DNA of 64,000 nucleotides from Natronocella acetinitrilica (GCF_024170285.1 NZ_JALJXV010000008.1:62001-126000); one strand, 5' to 3'. Positions 9,693 to 22,005 are shown, counted from the stretch's first letter. A program made the numbers and translations. The notes: generated by a model not told the origin, from the sequence alone.

Positions 9693-11960
9693 ATGACAGA
9701 TTTTGCTCTACATCGGGCGGCGCTGGTGGGCGGCGCCGTGCTGTTGACGGCGAGTGGCGCTCTGACCCCGGCGCTGGCGCAGGAGTCGGGCCCGCAGACC
9801 GAGCGGGCGTTGGAGCGCATCACGATTACCGGGGATCCGGATCGCATTCGGGAAGTCCCGGGCTCCGCCCAGGTACTGGACCGCAGTGTGCTGGATCGAC
9901 ACAGCTACAGTGACCCGCACCGGATACTGCGTGCGGTGCCGGGGGTCAACGTCGCCGAGGAGGAGGGGTTCGGCCAGTTCCCGCACATCAGCATGCGGGG
10001 GACTCCGCCGGAGCGAAACAGCCGCGTCACCATCATGGAGGACGGGGTGCCAGTGGCGCCGGCGCCGTATTCCGCGCCGGCGGCCTACTATTTCCCACCC
10101 ATGAGCCGCATGGACCGTGTCGAGGTGCTCAAGGGCTCCAGTTCGATCCGTCACGGGCCATATACCACCGGCGGCGCCATCAACATGTTGTCGACGCCGA
10201 TCCCCGGCCAACTGAGTGGCAAGGCCGATGTGCTGTTCGGGTCCAACAACGGCCGTCGGGTTCATGCCAACCTGGGTGGTACGGTCGGCCAGTGGGGCTG
10301 GCTGGTCGAGGGGTTGCAGGAGGGGAGTGACGGCTTCAAGCAACTGGACAACCCCGCCCGTGGACCCAACCAGCCGGACCCGAATACGGGCTTCGACCGG
10401 CGCAATCTGCTGACAAAGCTCCGCTGGAACAGCGACCCCAGTGCGGAGCTTTATCAGGAGGTTGAACTCAAGTTCGCCAATGACGAGCGATCGATTCAGG
10501 ACACCTATCTGGGGTTAACGGCGCAGGATTTCTCGAATAACCCCTTCCGGCGTTACCGGGGCTCGCAATTTGACGAGATCAATACGTCCAACGACCTTTA
10601 CCAACTGCGCCATTACATCCAGTTCAACCAGAACGTGGATATGAGTACCTCCATCTACCGCACGGAAACCGTACGTAACTGGTACAAGCTGCATGAGGTC
10701 GATGGCAACGGTGATGGCAGTTTCCAGGGCATCACGCCCATACTCGACGACCCCGACGCCAACGACGATGCACTGAGTTGGATCAAGGGGGATCCCAACA
10801 ACCCCGACGCACGGGGTGCGGTACGGGCCAACAATCGCGAGTACTACGGCCAGGGCATCGATCTGCGACTCGGCTACCTCTATGACGCCATCGGCTGGAA
10901 TCATGAACTGGATGTTGGTCTGCGCTTCCACCAGGACGAGGAGGACCGTTTCCAGTGGCAGGATCTCTACAGCATGCAGAATGGCTACATGGTGCTGGAA
11001 TCCCGGGAAGAATTCGGTGAGACAACGAACCGGCTCACCCGTGCCAGAGCTGTCGCCACGTATTTGCAGAACACGGCACGACGGGGCCCATGGGCGGTTA
11101 CCGCAGGGTTGCGACTGGAGGACATCAACATCCGTCGCGAGGACTGGAGCGGCCCGTCCCGCTCCGGCGGCAACCGGACCCAGAACGACTCCAACGATTA
11201 CCGGGTGTTGATTCCAGGGGTGGGCGCGACCTACGCCATTGACCAGAGCTGGAGCGTGCTGGCCGGCGTTCACAAGGGTTTCGCGCCCGGTGGTGCGTCG
11301 CCGGATGATGAAGAAGAGCAGAGCATCAACTACGAGGCTGGTTTCCGCTTCCAGGGTGCGGCCACGCAGGCGGAGGTCATCGGCTTCTATAACGACTATT
11401 CCAATATCAACATCGAGTGCACTGCTGTTGGCGGCGGTTGTGGCTCGGCGGATATCGGCGACACCGTGGCCGCCGGTGAAGTCGAGATCTACGGGGTCGA
11501 GGCATTGCTGCTGCACGATCTGGGTGCCGCCCGGGGCTGGCGATACAACGTCCCCGTTCGCGTGGGCTACACCCTGACGCAAAGCCGCTTCAAGCAGGAT
11601 ATCGGGTCCACCGCTCCCAACCAGTGGGCCAATGCGCGAAAAGGTGATTCCATCCCGGAGATACCGGAGCACCAGGTGAACGTCGGCGTGGGTGTCGGGC
11701 AATCCGCATGGCAGGTCAACCTGAACGCCAACTACGTGTCCGGCGCGCAGGCCAAGGCCGATCCGGCGCTTTCCCGGCAGAAGATCGAGTCCAGGCTGCT
11801 GCTGGATCTGTCCGCCGAGTACCGGGTGCATACCAATGCCCGGCTGTTCGCCGCGGTGGAGAACCTGACCGACGAGACCTATGTTGCCCATTTCCGCCCG
11901 GCGGGCGCCCGTCCAGGCAAGTCGCGGGAGTTGTGGGCCGGCGTCAAGCTCGACTTCTGA
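9693..11960 (+). CDS. TonB-dependent outer-membrane receptor, FecA-like
   Basis: 755 residues with a signal peptide (cleavage likely after LTPALAQ, about residue 30), a TonB-box-like segment ERITITG near residue 42, a plug domain (HISMRGTPPERNSRV, EDGVPVAPAPYSAP, MDRVEVLKGSSSIRHGP) and a 22-strand barrel ending in the terminal aromatic F (WAGVKLDF). The plug motifs are closest to ferric-citrate (FecA) type receptors. The N-terminal signalling domain found in FecA itself is missing because too few residues precede the plug. No TonB/ExbBD, sigma factor or permease genes are adjacent. The Shine-Dalgarno TGGAGG sits about 9 bp before ATG 9693. Confidence 0.92.
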   Translation: MTDFALHRAALVGGAVLLTASGALTPALAQESGPQTERALERITITGDPDRIREVPGSAQVLDRSVLDRHSYSDPHRILRAVPGVNVAEEEGFGQFPHISMRGTPPERNSRVTIMEDGVPVAPAPYSAPAAYYFPPMSRMDRVEVLKGSSSIRHGPYTTGGAINMLSTPIPGQLSGKADVLFGSNNGRRVHANLGGTVGQWGWLVEGLQEGSDGFKQLDNPARGPNQPDPNTGFDRRNLLTKLRWNSDPSAELYQEVELKFANDERSIQDTYLGLTAQDFSNNPFRRYRGSQFDEINTSNDLYQLRHYIQFNQNVDMSTSIYRTETVRNWYKLHEVDGNGDGSFQGITPILDDPDANDDALSWIKGDPNNPDARGAVRANNREYYGQGIDLRLGYLYDAIGWNHELDVGLRFHQDEEDRFQWQDLYSMQNGYMVLESREEFGETTNRLTRARAVATYLQNTARRGPWAVTAGLRLEDINIRREDWSGPSRSGGNRTQNDSNDYRVLIPGVGATYAIDQSWSVLAGVHKGFAPGGASPDDEEEQSINYEAGFRFQGAATQAEVIGFYNDYSNINIECTAVGGGCGSADIGDTVAAGEVEIYGVEALLLHDLGAARGWRYNVPVRVGYTLTQSRFKQDIGSTAPNQWANARKGDSIPEIPEHQVNVGVGVGQSAWQVNLNANYVSGAQAKADPALSRQKIESRLLLDLSAEYRVHTNARLFAAVENLTDETYVAHFRPAGARPGKSRELWAGVKLDF

Positions 11961-12011
11961 TCGCCGCGTCATCTCGTTCTGGCACATCGGATCTCTGCTC
12001 GGTCCGGCGTG

Positions 12012-13310
12012 TCAGCGTGCTTCCACCACACGGTCCCGGCCACCGCCCTTGGCAGCGTAGAGTGCACGGTCGAGGCGGCGAAGAAAGGCCTCTTCACCCT
12101 CGCCCCGGCGGTAGTCGGCGGAGCCCGCGCTCAGCGTGACCCGACCAACGGCTGCGAAGCGCATGTTGCTGACCATGACCCGGAGCTTTTCAGCCATCTG
12201 CGCCGCCCCGCGCTCATTCGTGGACGGCATCAGGATGAGGAATTCCTCTCCGCCCCAGCGAGCAGGCAGGTCCACTTCCCGTATGGCCGATCGAATCAGC
12301 TCCCCGATCTGACGCAACACATTGTCGCCCGTGGGATGGCCGAAGGTATCGTTGATGTTCTTGAACTCGTCCAGGTCAAACATCACGGCGCCCAGTTCGC
12401 CGTCATAGCGCTCGATGCGCTGTATTTCATGATCGAGTTGCGTCGACGCGTGCCCCCGGTTGTAGAGCCCTGTCAGTTCGTCCCGTGTCGCACGCCGCTC
12501 CAGTTCCTGCTCCAGACGCTTGCGGTCGGTGATGTCCTCCATCACGCCGTCAAACACTTCCTGACCGCCTTCGTTCACGTGGCGGAAAGCCGTATCCGCC
12601 ACCCAGATGGCTTTGCCTTTGATGGTGCGCAGATGCAGCTCATGGCGGAACAGCTTGTCGCGACAGAGCAGCGCCTCCGAGAACTGCGATCGATGTGAGG
12701 GGTCGACGTAAATCGATGAAACATCAAGATCGAGCAGGGCTTCGCGGGACTCGGCCTCGAGCATGCGCATGAAGGCCTGGTTGAATTCCAGGAAGCGCCC
12801 GGTGGGGCCGGGTGTGGCGCGATAGAAGGCCACCGGCAGGCGTTCGTAGATCTCCCGGTAACTCAGCAACTGTTCGTAGTTGCGCTGCTGCTCCGTGACG
12901 TCGTGAACGAGCATGTGAAGTAGCAGGCGACCACGAAAATGCATGGGCCCGCATTGCAGGTCGATGTCCTTGACGATGCCGGAGGCCAGGCGATGGCGGA
13001 AGTGAAAATGGCGGCGCTCTCCGCGGAGCGCGACCTTGATGTCGGCGATGATTTCATCTGCCGGGCGACTGCTGATACGGGTGAAGTTGCTGTCAACCAG
13101 TGCATCGCGGGAGTAGCCATAGAACTCGGCCGCCGCATGGTTGGCATCGACGATAGCCAGCGTGTCGGGGCAAACCAGCAGTTTTACTGCCGGATGCTCG
13201 ACGAAAAGTTCCCGATAGAGGCTTTCGCTGGACTCGTCCACCCATGATCCCGATATCAGTCGACGGGGCAGTGACCGCCTGCATGCGCGCGCGTAGGGTT
13301 CGGCCGACAC
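12012..13310 (-). CDS. PAS-PAS-GGDEF diguanylate cyclase
   Basis: 432 residues from a GTG at 13310; GTG 13241 (23 codons in) is an alternative and the true start is unsure. Two PAS domains (about residues 30-140 and 150-265, each ending in a DVTEQQ or DITDRK type PAC tail) are followed by a GGDEF domain (RDELTGLYNRG near residue 290, active-site WGGEEF near 365). The intact GGEEF motif predicts cyclic-di-GMP synthesis. I see no RxxD inhibitory site just before the active motif (the four residues there are DLPA). No transmembrane segment is visible, so it should be a cytoplasmic sensor. It converges on the TonB receptor gene with 51 bp between stops. Confidence 0.9.
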   Translation of the reverse strand: MSAEPYARACRRSLPRRLISGSWVDESSESLYRELFVEHPAVKLLVCPDTLAIVDANHAAAEFYGYSRDALVDSNFTRISSRPADEIIADIKVALRGERRHFHFRHRLASGIVKDIDLQCGPMHFRGRLLLHMLVHDVTEQQRNYEQLLSYREIYERLPVAFYRATPGPTGRFLEFNQAFMRMLEAESREALLDLDVSSIYVDPSHRSQFSEALLCRDKLFRHELHLRTIKGKAIWVADTAFRHVNEGGQEVFDGVMEDITDRKRLEQELERRATRDELTGLYNRGHASTQLDHEIQRIERYDGELGAVMFDLDEFKNINDTFGHPTGDNVLRQIGELIRSAIREVDLPARWGGEEFLILMPSTNERGAAQMAEKLRVMVSNMRFAAVGRVTLSAGSADYRRGEGEEAFLRRLDRALYAAKGGGRDRVVEAR

Positions 13311-13411
13311 TGAAGCTTAGAATGAGAGCGTGCTGGAATCCGTGTGTCGCGTCACAGTGCATACACGGCGATGCGGCCGGCGACGGCGAGGCGCCGGGGT
13401 GATCGGGCAGA

Positions 13412-13441
13412 TAGAAAAAGGGCCGGCATGTCAGCCGGCCC
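13412..13441 (-). terminator. Rho-independent terminator of acnA
   Basis: Eight-base GC stem GGGCCGGC / GCCGGCCC with loop ATGTCA (13420-13441), followed on the minus strand by CTTTTTCT. It lies 26 bp after the acnA stop codon and reads in the acnA direction. Confidence 0.85.
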
Positions 13442-13466
13442 TTGAACTGCTTTACGCAGGTCGGTC

Positions 13467-16199
<2,733 letters not shown>

Positions 16200-16421
16200 T
16201 ATACCTCCCAGTATCGGTCACTGTTGCCTGTCCGCCGTGTTCTCAAGCCACACTTGGACCGCGCGGGAGCGTGGTCGTCGCGGGGTTGGCAGGGTGCAGC
16301 AAGGTGTCTTTTTCGGCGCCAACATCATACACGAAGAATGATGGTTTTGCGGCCATGCAGCATAGCGCAAGCGTGCATTTCAAGCGCCGCTCGACGCAGG
16401 AGCCGCCGGGGCTGGAAGGCC

Positions 16422-17048
16422 TCAGGTGGTAGCGCCGTCCAGTAACTGATTGGTCGTGCTCTGCAGTCGGGCTCTGCCGAAAATCAGTTGCAGCCTGCCG
16501 CCGCCGGCCTGTCGCCACAGGGTGGCGGCGCGGATTGCTGCCAGCAGCAGGGCGCGGATCTGGTTGGCCCGTTGCGGGTCCTCCAGCCATTCGCGTTTGC
16601 CCTGCACCATGATACGCGGCGTGAGATGACTGACCGTGTTCTGGTAGAGATCCGCGAGTTTGCCGACCACGTTCTCGTGAGTGATGGAGAAGTAGTCCGC
16701 CTGATGCCGCGCCTGGTCAAGACCGGTCCGCAAGGTACTCAGCATGCCCCGCCGCTTTACCAGTTTCCGCTCCAGGTGCAGGGCCATGACCGCGTAACGG
16801 GTCAGGTCCATGTCCTGGGGCTGACTCAACTGCGTGTGCAACTGCTGCAACCCGGTACGTAGCCGCCCGGTGCCGCCGTATAATCCGTCCAGGCTTTCCT
16901 GGAATTCGACAGTCAGGCCGCGCAGGCAGGTCTCGGCGTCGTCGGCGTCCCAGCGACCGGTGGTCGCCACCATGCGCACCTGTGCCAGGGCCTGATAGAG
17001 GGCGGCGAGGGCGAGGGCCTGGGCCTGATGGGGTGCTTCGGCATTCAC
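16422..17048 (-). CDS. hflD: High-frequency lysogenization protein HflD homolog
   Basis: 208-residue helical protein of the HflD family (E. coli HflD 213 aa), a peripheral inner-membrane protein known in E. coli for interacting with phage lambda CII. Family features here are the N-terminal ALAALYQALAQV helix, the RYAVMALHLERKL segment and the C-terminal NQIRALLLAAIRAATLW helix. Its start overlaps the mnmA stop by 4 bp (17045-17048), the arrangement known from E. coli (nudJ-mnmA-hflD). The physiological role in most bacteria remains unclear. Confidence 0.92.
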   Translation of the reverse strand: MNAEAPHQAQALALAALYQALAQVRMVATTGRWDADDAETCLRGLTVEFQESLDGLYGGTGRLRTGLQQLHTQLSQPQDMDLTRYAVMALHLERKLVKRRGMLSTLRTGLDQARHQADYFSITHENVVGKLADLYQNTVSHLTPRIMVQGKREWLEDPQRANQIRALLLAAIRAATLWRQAGGGRLQLIFGRARLQSTTNQLLDGATT

Positions 17049-18163
17049 GACACGGCCTCGTCATGGCGCACGGTGATGCGCTCGCGAATAATGCCGCCGC
17101 CTAGGCAGACGTCACCCTGGTAAAGCACGACGGATTGCCCTGGTGTAATGGCGCGCTGCGGGTCGTCGAAGTGCACCTTGCAGCCATCACCGTCCAGCAT
17201 GGTGACGCGGCAGGGTTGATCGGCCTGCCGGTAGCGGGTTTTTGCGCCGGCGCGGAACTCTCCTGCCGGTGGTCCACCAGCGACCCAGTGCAGGTCATTG
17301 GCGAGCAGGCCGTCATTGAGCAGGGCGGGGTGGTCGATGCCTTCAGCGACGATGAGATTATTGCCCTCAAGGTCCTTGTCGGCCACGAACCATGGCCCGG
17401 CGCGCCCCGGTACGCCGCCTATGCCCAGGCCCTGGCGCTGCCCCAGTGTGTAGAACGATAGCCCCATGTGCTCGCCTACGGTCTCACCGTCGGTGGTGAC
17501 GATGGGGCCCGGCCGGGATTTGATATAGCGTGCCAGAAAGGCACGAAAGTCTCGTTCGCCGATAAAGCAGATGCCCGTGCTGTCCTTCTTCTCGAAGTTG
17601 TCGAAGCCTGCATCCTCGGCAATGCGGCGCACCGTGGGCTTGGTCAGATCGCCCAGGGGGAACAGCGTTTTGGCAAGGGCCGTCTCGCCGACCATGTACA
17701 GGAAGTAGCTCTGATCCTTGTTGCCGTCGTGTGCCCGGAGCAAGCATACGCCGCTCGCGGTTGGCTCGATGCGGGCGTAGTGGCCTGTCGCCACATACTT
17801 GGCTCCCAGCCGCAGCGCATGTTCCAGAAACGCCTTGAACTTGATCTCCCGGTTGCAGAGCACATCCGGGTTGGGCGTACGGCCCGCCTGGAATTCCCGC
17901 AGGCAGTGTTCGAACACGTCGCGCTTGTATTGTGCTGCAAAGTTGACCTGGTGCAGGGGAATATCGAGCTGCTGTGCAACCTGACGTGCGTCCGCGAGAT
18001 CCTGTTCCGCAGTGCAGTGGGTGTCATCGTCGTCGTCTTCCCAGTTCTTCATGAACAGGGCGTGGACGTCGTAACCGGCCTCTACCAGGCGTAGCGCGGC
18101 GACGGCGGAATCAACGCCGCCGGAGAGTCCAACAACAACGCGCTCGCCACTGCGCCGGGTCAT
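17045..18163 (-). CDS. mnmA: tRNA-specific 2-thiouridylase
   Basis: Installs the 2-thio group at wobble U34 of tRNA-Lys/Glu/Gln. 372 residues (E. coli 368). The PP-loop GLSGGVDSAVAAL is at residues 13-25, the catalytic cysteines are in PDVLCNREIKF (about residue 103) and TGICFIGERDF (about 199), and the C-terminal beta-barrel is present. It starts 2 bp after the nudJ stop and overlaps hflD by 4 bp, so it sits in the middle of the LysR-nudJ-mnmA-hflD operon. Confidence 0.96.
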   Translation of the reverse strand: MTRRSGERVVVGLSGGVDSAVAALRLVEAGYDVHALFMKNWEDDDDDTHCTAEQDLADARQVAQQLDIPLHQVNFAAQYKRDVFEHCLREFQAGRTPNPDVLCNREIKFKAFLEHALRLGAKYVATGHYARIEPTASGVCLLRAHDGNKDQSYFLYMVGETALAKTLFPLGDLTKPTVRRIAEDAGFDNFEKKDSTGICFIGERDFRAFLARYIKSRPGPIVTTDGETVGEHMGLSFYTLGQRQGLGIGGVPGRAGPWFVADKDLEGNNLIVAEGIDHPALLNDGLLANDLHWVAGGPPAGEFRAGAKTRYRQADQPCRVTMLDGDGCKVHFDDPQRAITPGQSVVLYQGDVCLGGGIIRERITVRHDEAVS

Positions 18164-18165
18164 GG

Positions 18166-18645
18166 CTATTCCTCAAAAATAACTGGGTTGTTAGGAACAT
18201 CGGGGATGTCACACAGAATATCAAGGGGATACCGCTTGCCCGCCTGGAAATCGTGGACGCAGCGAGCCACCAGCGGGCTGCGCAGACGCTCGGCCTGGCG
18301 GTTCACCACATCGGCGGGCAACCACAGCGCACGGATAATATCTGCGTCCAGTGTGCGCGACGTATCCAACGCGCCGATCTCACCCGCGAAACACACCCGC
18401 AGGAACGTCAGGTCCTTGGCCGCATGCTGCCAGCGGTAAACGCCGATCAGCGCCCTCGGAACAAAGGGGTAGGCAGTCTCTTCCAGGACTTCCCGGACCA
18501 CCGCGTCCTCAAGGCTCTCGCCCTTTTCCAGGTGGCCGGCGGGCTGGTTCAGGACGGTACGACCGTCGGCATGCTCTTCCACGAACAGAAACTGGTCATT
18601 CTGCTCGATCACTGCCGCCACGGTGACATTGGGTTTCCACAACAT
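18166..18645 (-). CDS. nudJ: NUDIX phosphatase, NudJ type
   Basis: About 159 residues. The Nudix box is complete: GHLEKGESLEDAVVREVLEE, with the expected REVLEE core. E. coli NudJ (153 aa) hydrolyses thiamine pyrophosphate precursors and nucleoside triphosphates, and also lies next to mnmA. I prefer ATG 18645 (MLWKPNVTVAAV) because it lines up with the start of E. coli NudJ (MFKPHVTVA). An in-frame GTG at 18657 overlaps the upstream LysR stop by one base (TAGTG) and would give four extra residues; coupling would favour it. Neither start has a clear ribosome site. Confidence 0.9.
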   Translation of the reverse strand: MLWKPNVTVAAVIEQNDQFLFVEEHADGRTVLNQPAGHLEKGESLEDAVVREVLEETAYPFVPRALIGVYRWQHAAKDLTFLRVCFAGEIGALDTSRTLDADIIRALWLPADVVNRQAERLRSPLVARCVHDFQAGKRYPLDILCDIPDVPNNPVIFEE

Positions 18646-18656
18646 GGGGCGCGACA

Positions 18657-19718
18657 CTAGCCCGGCTTGGCTGGCGTGTCGAGGGGGGCGGTATCCTCCG
18701 CCACACTGGTTTCACGTCGGCTGGGAGCACCACTGGCGGCCACAAAGACCTGGTTGCCGCTGGGTTCGTGATTGATGTCGAAGCGTTGATCCTGGCCGGC
18801 GGTAAAGAAATTCGGGTCCATCAGCTCGATGAAGCGGCGAGCCGTCTGCGACAGGAACTTGCCGCGACGCCACATCACACCGTAGGTGCGCCGCGGGAAG
18901 ACCTCCGGCAATGGCCGCACGGCCAATTGTTCCCGGCCGGTGAGGCAGATATTGCTGGCAATGCCGATACCGAAACCACGCTCCACATAGGCTTTCATGA
19001 TTTCCCAGCCACCGACCTCGAGACGCACCTGGTAGGGGATGTTCTGTTGCTGCAAGACCAGGTTCACCAGGCGCCAGGTGGTGAGGTGGCGGGGCGGCAG
19101 TATCAGGGCGTCGGAGGCCAGATCCTCCAGGGTGATGTCGCTCTTCGCCGCCAGCGGGTGGTCCAGCGGTGTGATCAGCGAGGTTGCAAAGGAATAGACG
19201 GGTCGGTAGTTGATGTCGTCGGGCAGGTCGAGCATGGAGCCAATGGCGAAGTCCACCTCATTGTTGCGCAAGGCGGCCAGCATGTCGGCACCAATCAGAT
19301 TATGCAGCTTTACCGGGCTTTCCGGGTAGCGATCCATGAAATCCCGCAACAGATCCGGAATCAGGTAAAGCGTGCTGGATTCCCCCGCCGCCACGTCGAG
19401 GCGCCCACTCTCGGTGGATTGGCTGCGGGCGGCGAACTGGGCGGGCAGGGCGTCGATGCCCTCGACCAGTGGCAACGCCAGTTCATAGAGGGTTTTTCCG
19501 TCGGGTGTCAGGGTAATGCGAGGCCCCCGGCGTTCGAACACCGTAATCCCCATTTCCCGTTCAAGGGCCTGAATCTGAAGGGATACCGATGGCTGGCTGA
19601 GAAACAGGCGCTCTGCGGCTCGGGAAATGCTGCCCGCCTGTGCGGTGAAACAGAATGCCCGAAGCTGCTTGATCCGGTTGTTCTTGTAGTACAGACGCGC
19701 CGGCGACTTTTCTGACAC
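18657..19718 (-). CDS. LysR-family transcriptional regulator
   Basis: 353 residues. Winged helix at about residues 17-75 (RAFCFTAQAGSISRAAERLF, LSQPSVSLQIQALEREMG), followed by a LysR substrate-binding domain, then about 45 extra C-terminal residues of low complexity rich in Ser, Pro and Thr. The start is GTG 19718 with AAGGGTGG upstream. The ligand cannot be told. It runs directly into nudJ with touching stop and start, which is unusual for this operon in E. coli. It might control itself through the AT-rich dyad at about 19740-19760 upstream, which is inference. Confidence 0.88.
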   Translation of the reverse strand: MSEKSPARLYYKNNRIKQLRAFCFTAQAGSISRAAERLFLSQPSVSLQIQALEREMGITVFERRGPRITLTPDGKTLYELALPLVEGIDALPAQFAARSQSTESGRLDVAAGESSTLYLIPDLLRDFMDRYPESPVKLHNLIGADMLAALRNNEVDFAIGSMLDLPDDINYRPVYSFATSLITPLDHPLAAKSDITLEDLASDALILPPRHLTTWRLVNLVLQQQNIPYQVRLEVGGWEIMKAYVERGFGIGIASNICLTGREQLAVRPLPEVFPRRTYGVMWRRGKFLSQTARRFIELMDPNFFTAGQDQRFDINHEPSGNQVFVAASGAPSRRETSVAEDTAPLDTPAKPG

Positions 19719-20427
19719 AGAGCCACCCTTGTATTGAGAAAATCAATATTCAAGATTGACCCGCACCCATTGTCAAATGCTGCGGCGCGGCAATACACTG
19801 GAGCTGCGTCAAAAATGAAATGCTGTTCCTCAGAGCGAAAAGCCCGTGCAGGGGCTCTGGATACGGGAGCAGGCGGCGGTCAGACGGCAGGGCAGGGTAT
19901 CGGGATAAACCCCGATCTTCCACAGAAATGGAAACAGCACCTTGTCCTGGCGGGGCTCTGAAGCATTAAGACGGCTTCGGGTACTCGCGTCACCGATTAT
20001 CCGGACCAAGGCCAGGCATTTCAGGAGCGAAGCCAGCACTGTTCGCTCGTTGACGCGGGTGACATTCCGAAACGACCCCGAGCGCGACTCGGCGGCACTC
20101 TGATAAGGGCGGAGGCCGGCCAGGAGCGCGAAGCCGAGAGGTGGAACATGCGCCTCAACAGTCGAATCGGCCCACTGCCCGTGCCGCAACGGCGGACCGG
20201 CAGGCCGGCACGATGTGTCCGACGGCGAGACCGCCTTCAGAAAAGTCGGTCATCCCCAGCGGGTCTGCGCATCAGCGCACTGAGCGGACATGCACGTGAC
20301 GGACGGCTTTCGAGCCGTGTGCCCATCGGCACTGCGATCCGTTTCCGATGTTGGATGCGGGTCATGACGACTTCGTCGAGTTCCTGACACCAGGGGCGCT
20401 TGACGCGCCCAAGAGGGAGATACAGCA
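19719..20427. other. 709-bp interval without a recognised gene, upstream of aceA
   Basis: Next to the LysR start there is an A/T-rich patch with AATCAATATTCAAGATT (19740-19756), a dyad with the T-N11-A form of LysR sites. The rest is GC-rich. One minus-strand frame of 119 codons (19830-20189) is open but has no ribosome site I recognise and no family resemblance. A short hairpin ATCGGG/CCCGAT lies near 19899-19916. The last part holds the aceA leader: stem GGGCGC/GCGCCC at 20394-20410 immediately before the AAGAGGGAG ribosome site. A decayed gene, a small RNA or a long regulated leader are all possible. Confidence 0.5.
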
Positions 20428-21705
20428 ATGAGCATTCATCAGGCCGCAATCGATCGACTCAAGCAGGATTGGGCGGAAAACCCGCGCTGGAAGGGCGTGG
20501 AGCGCGGATACAGCGCAGAGGAAGTAGTGCGGCTTAGCGGCAGCGTCCAGATCGAGTACACCCTGGCGCGCAGCGGCGCCGAAAAGCTCTGGCGACTGAT
20601 GCAGGACGAGCCCTTCGTCAACGCGCTGGGCGCCCTGACCGGGAACCAGGCGGTGCAGCAGGTCAAGGCCGGTCTGCAGGCCATTTATCTGTCCGGCTGG
20701 CAGGTTGCCGCCGATGCAAACCTGGCCGGGACCATGTACCCGGACCAGTCCCTCTACCCGGTCAACTCCGTGCCCAACGTGGTTGAGCGCATCAACAATG
20801 CCCTGCTGCGGGCCGACCAGATCCACCATGCGGAAGGCGACAACAGCATCGACTGGATGGCGCCCATCGTGGCAGACGCCGAGGCAGGGTTTGGCGGTGT
20901 GCTGAATGCCTACGAGCTGATGAAGAGCATGATCCGCGCCGGCGCGGCCGGTGTGCACTTCGAGGACCAGCTTGCCGCGGTGAAGAAATGCGGTCACATG
21001 GGCGGCAAGGTGCTGGTTCCCACCCAGGAGGCGGTGCAGAAACTGATCGGTGCCCGACTCGCGGCGGATACCATGGGCGTGCCCACCATTCTGGTGGCGC
21101 GGACGGACGCCCTGGCGGCGGATTTGCTGACTTCCGACATCGACGAGAGGGACAAGGCCTTCCTGACCGGAGAGCGTACCGCGGAAGGTTTCTACCGGAC
21201 CAACGCCGGCGACGATCAGGCCATTGCCCGGGGTCTCGCTTATGCGCCCTATGCAGACCTGATCTGGTGCGAGACCGGCAAACCGGACCTGGAATTCGCC
21301 CGCAAGTACGCCGAAGCCATCAAGCGTGAGTTCCCGGACAAGATGCTGGCCTACAACTGTTCGCCCTCGTTCAACTGGAAGAAGAACCTGGACGACGCCA
21401 CCATTGCCAAGTACCAGCGGGAACTGGGCGCCATGGGCTACAAGTACCAGTTCATCACCCTGGCCGGCTTCCATGCGCTGAACTACTCCATGTTCGAGCT
21501 TGCCAAGGGCTACAAGGAGCGGCAGATGTCGGCCTACTCGGAGTTGCAGGAGGCTGAATTCGCCGCGGAGAAGCACGGCTACACCGCGACCCGCCACCAG
21601 CGGGAAGTGGGCGCCGGCTACTTCGACGCATTGACCAACACGATACAGGGCGGCGAGTCCTCGGTGACGGCCATGTCCGGCTCCACCGAAGAGGAGCAGT
21701 TCTAG
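20428..21705 (+). CDS. aceA: Isocitrate lyase
   Basis: Splits isocitrate into glyoxylate and succinate, first step of the glyoxylate shunt. 425 residues (E. coli 434). The catalytic loop [11 protein letters not shown] (Cys at about residue 188), the DAEAGFGG Mg2+ site and the [12 protein letters not shown] substrate-binding segment are all present. ATG 20428 follows AAGAGGGAG. It is not next to malate synthase or isocitrate dehydrogenase kinase; malate synthase G (glcB) is about 26 kb away in this window. A perfect hairpin covers its stop codon and a strong terminator follows 60 bp downstream. Confidence 0.97.
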   Translation: MSIHQAAIDRLKQDWAENPRWKGVERGYSAEEVVRLSGSVQIEYTLARSGAEKLWRLMQDEPFVNALGALTGNQAVQQVKAGLQAIYLSGWQVAADANLAGTMYPDQSLYPVNSVPNVVERINNALLRADQIHHAEGDNSIDWMAPIVADAEAGFGGVLNAYELMKSMIRAGAAGVHFEDQLAAVKKCGHMGGKVLVPTQEAVQKLIGARLAADTMGVPTILVARTDALAADLLTSDIDERDKAFLTGERTAEGFYRTNAGDDQAIARGLAYAPYADLIWCETGKPDLEFARKYAEAIKREFPDKMLAYNCSPSFNWKKNLDDATIAKYQRELGAMGYKYQFITLAGFHALNYSMFELAKGYKERQMSAYSELQEAEFAAEKHGYTATRHQREVGAGYFDALTNTIQGGESSVTAMSGSTEEEQF

Positions 21706-21724
21706 GGAGACGCTGTCTCCCTAG
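21702..21724 (+). repeat. Perfect hairpin over the aceA stop codon
   Basis: CTAGGGAGAC (21702-21711) and GTCTCCCTAG (21715-21724) form a perfect 10-bp inverted repeat with a 3-base loop. The aceA TAG stop (21703-21705) is inside the left arm. There is no T-run, so it is not a standard terminator; protection of the 3' end of the message is possible. Confidence 0.7.
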
Positions 21725-21763
21725 GTCAACCGTCCGTCGGGTGATTTGATCACTCTGTCCCAA

Positions 21764-21795
21764 GGGCCCGGGCATTTTTTGCCCGGGCCGTTTTG
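21764..21795 (+). terminator. Rho-independent terminator downstream of aceA
   Basis: GGCCCGGGC (21765-21773) pairs with GCCCGGGCC (21781-21789), loop ATTTTTT, followed by GTTTTG. About 60 bp after the aceA stop and before the clpS promoter region. Confidence 0.8.
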
Positions 21796-21873
21796 TCTGT
21801 GGAATTCAGTGCCTTCCCAGCTGTCTGTCTGTGGCGGACTTGAGAAATGCCGCACAACCCCAACCTCTCGTCA

Positions 21874-21902
21874 TTGGAGCATCGAGCAGCCTTGCTTATA
21901 GT
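21874..21902 (+). promoter_or_regulatory. Candidate sigma-70 promoter for clpS-clpA
   Basis: TTGGAG (21874-21879) and TATAGT (21897-21902) are separated by 17 bp; the -10 box matches the consensus at 5 of 6 positions, the -35 box at 3 of 6. Transcription would start near 21909, about 97 bp before the clpS ATG. Sequence match only. Confidence 0.4.
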
Positions 21903-22005
21903 GGAGGTTGAACAGTGGCGCAGCGGCGAACCATGGGTCGTCTGCCGCGGCCTGAGGGCTCGATGTAGATGATTCCCAACAGATTGATGTGGACTCCCGG
22001 AACTC

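Noticed and set aside
10515-11987. Minus-strand open frame of about 490 codons opposite the TonB receptor
   Set aside because: Same reason; composition is that of an antisense frame and the receptor is clear.
19830-20189. 119-codon minus-strand frame in the aceA upstream interval
   Set aside because: No ribosome site and no recognised family; kept only as part of the unexplained interval.
21741-21753. GTGATTTGATCAC palindrome downstream of aceA as a regulator site
   Set aside because: Short (5-bp arms) and between a hairpin and a terminator; too weak to call.
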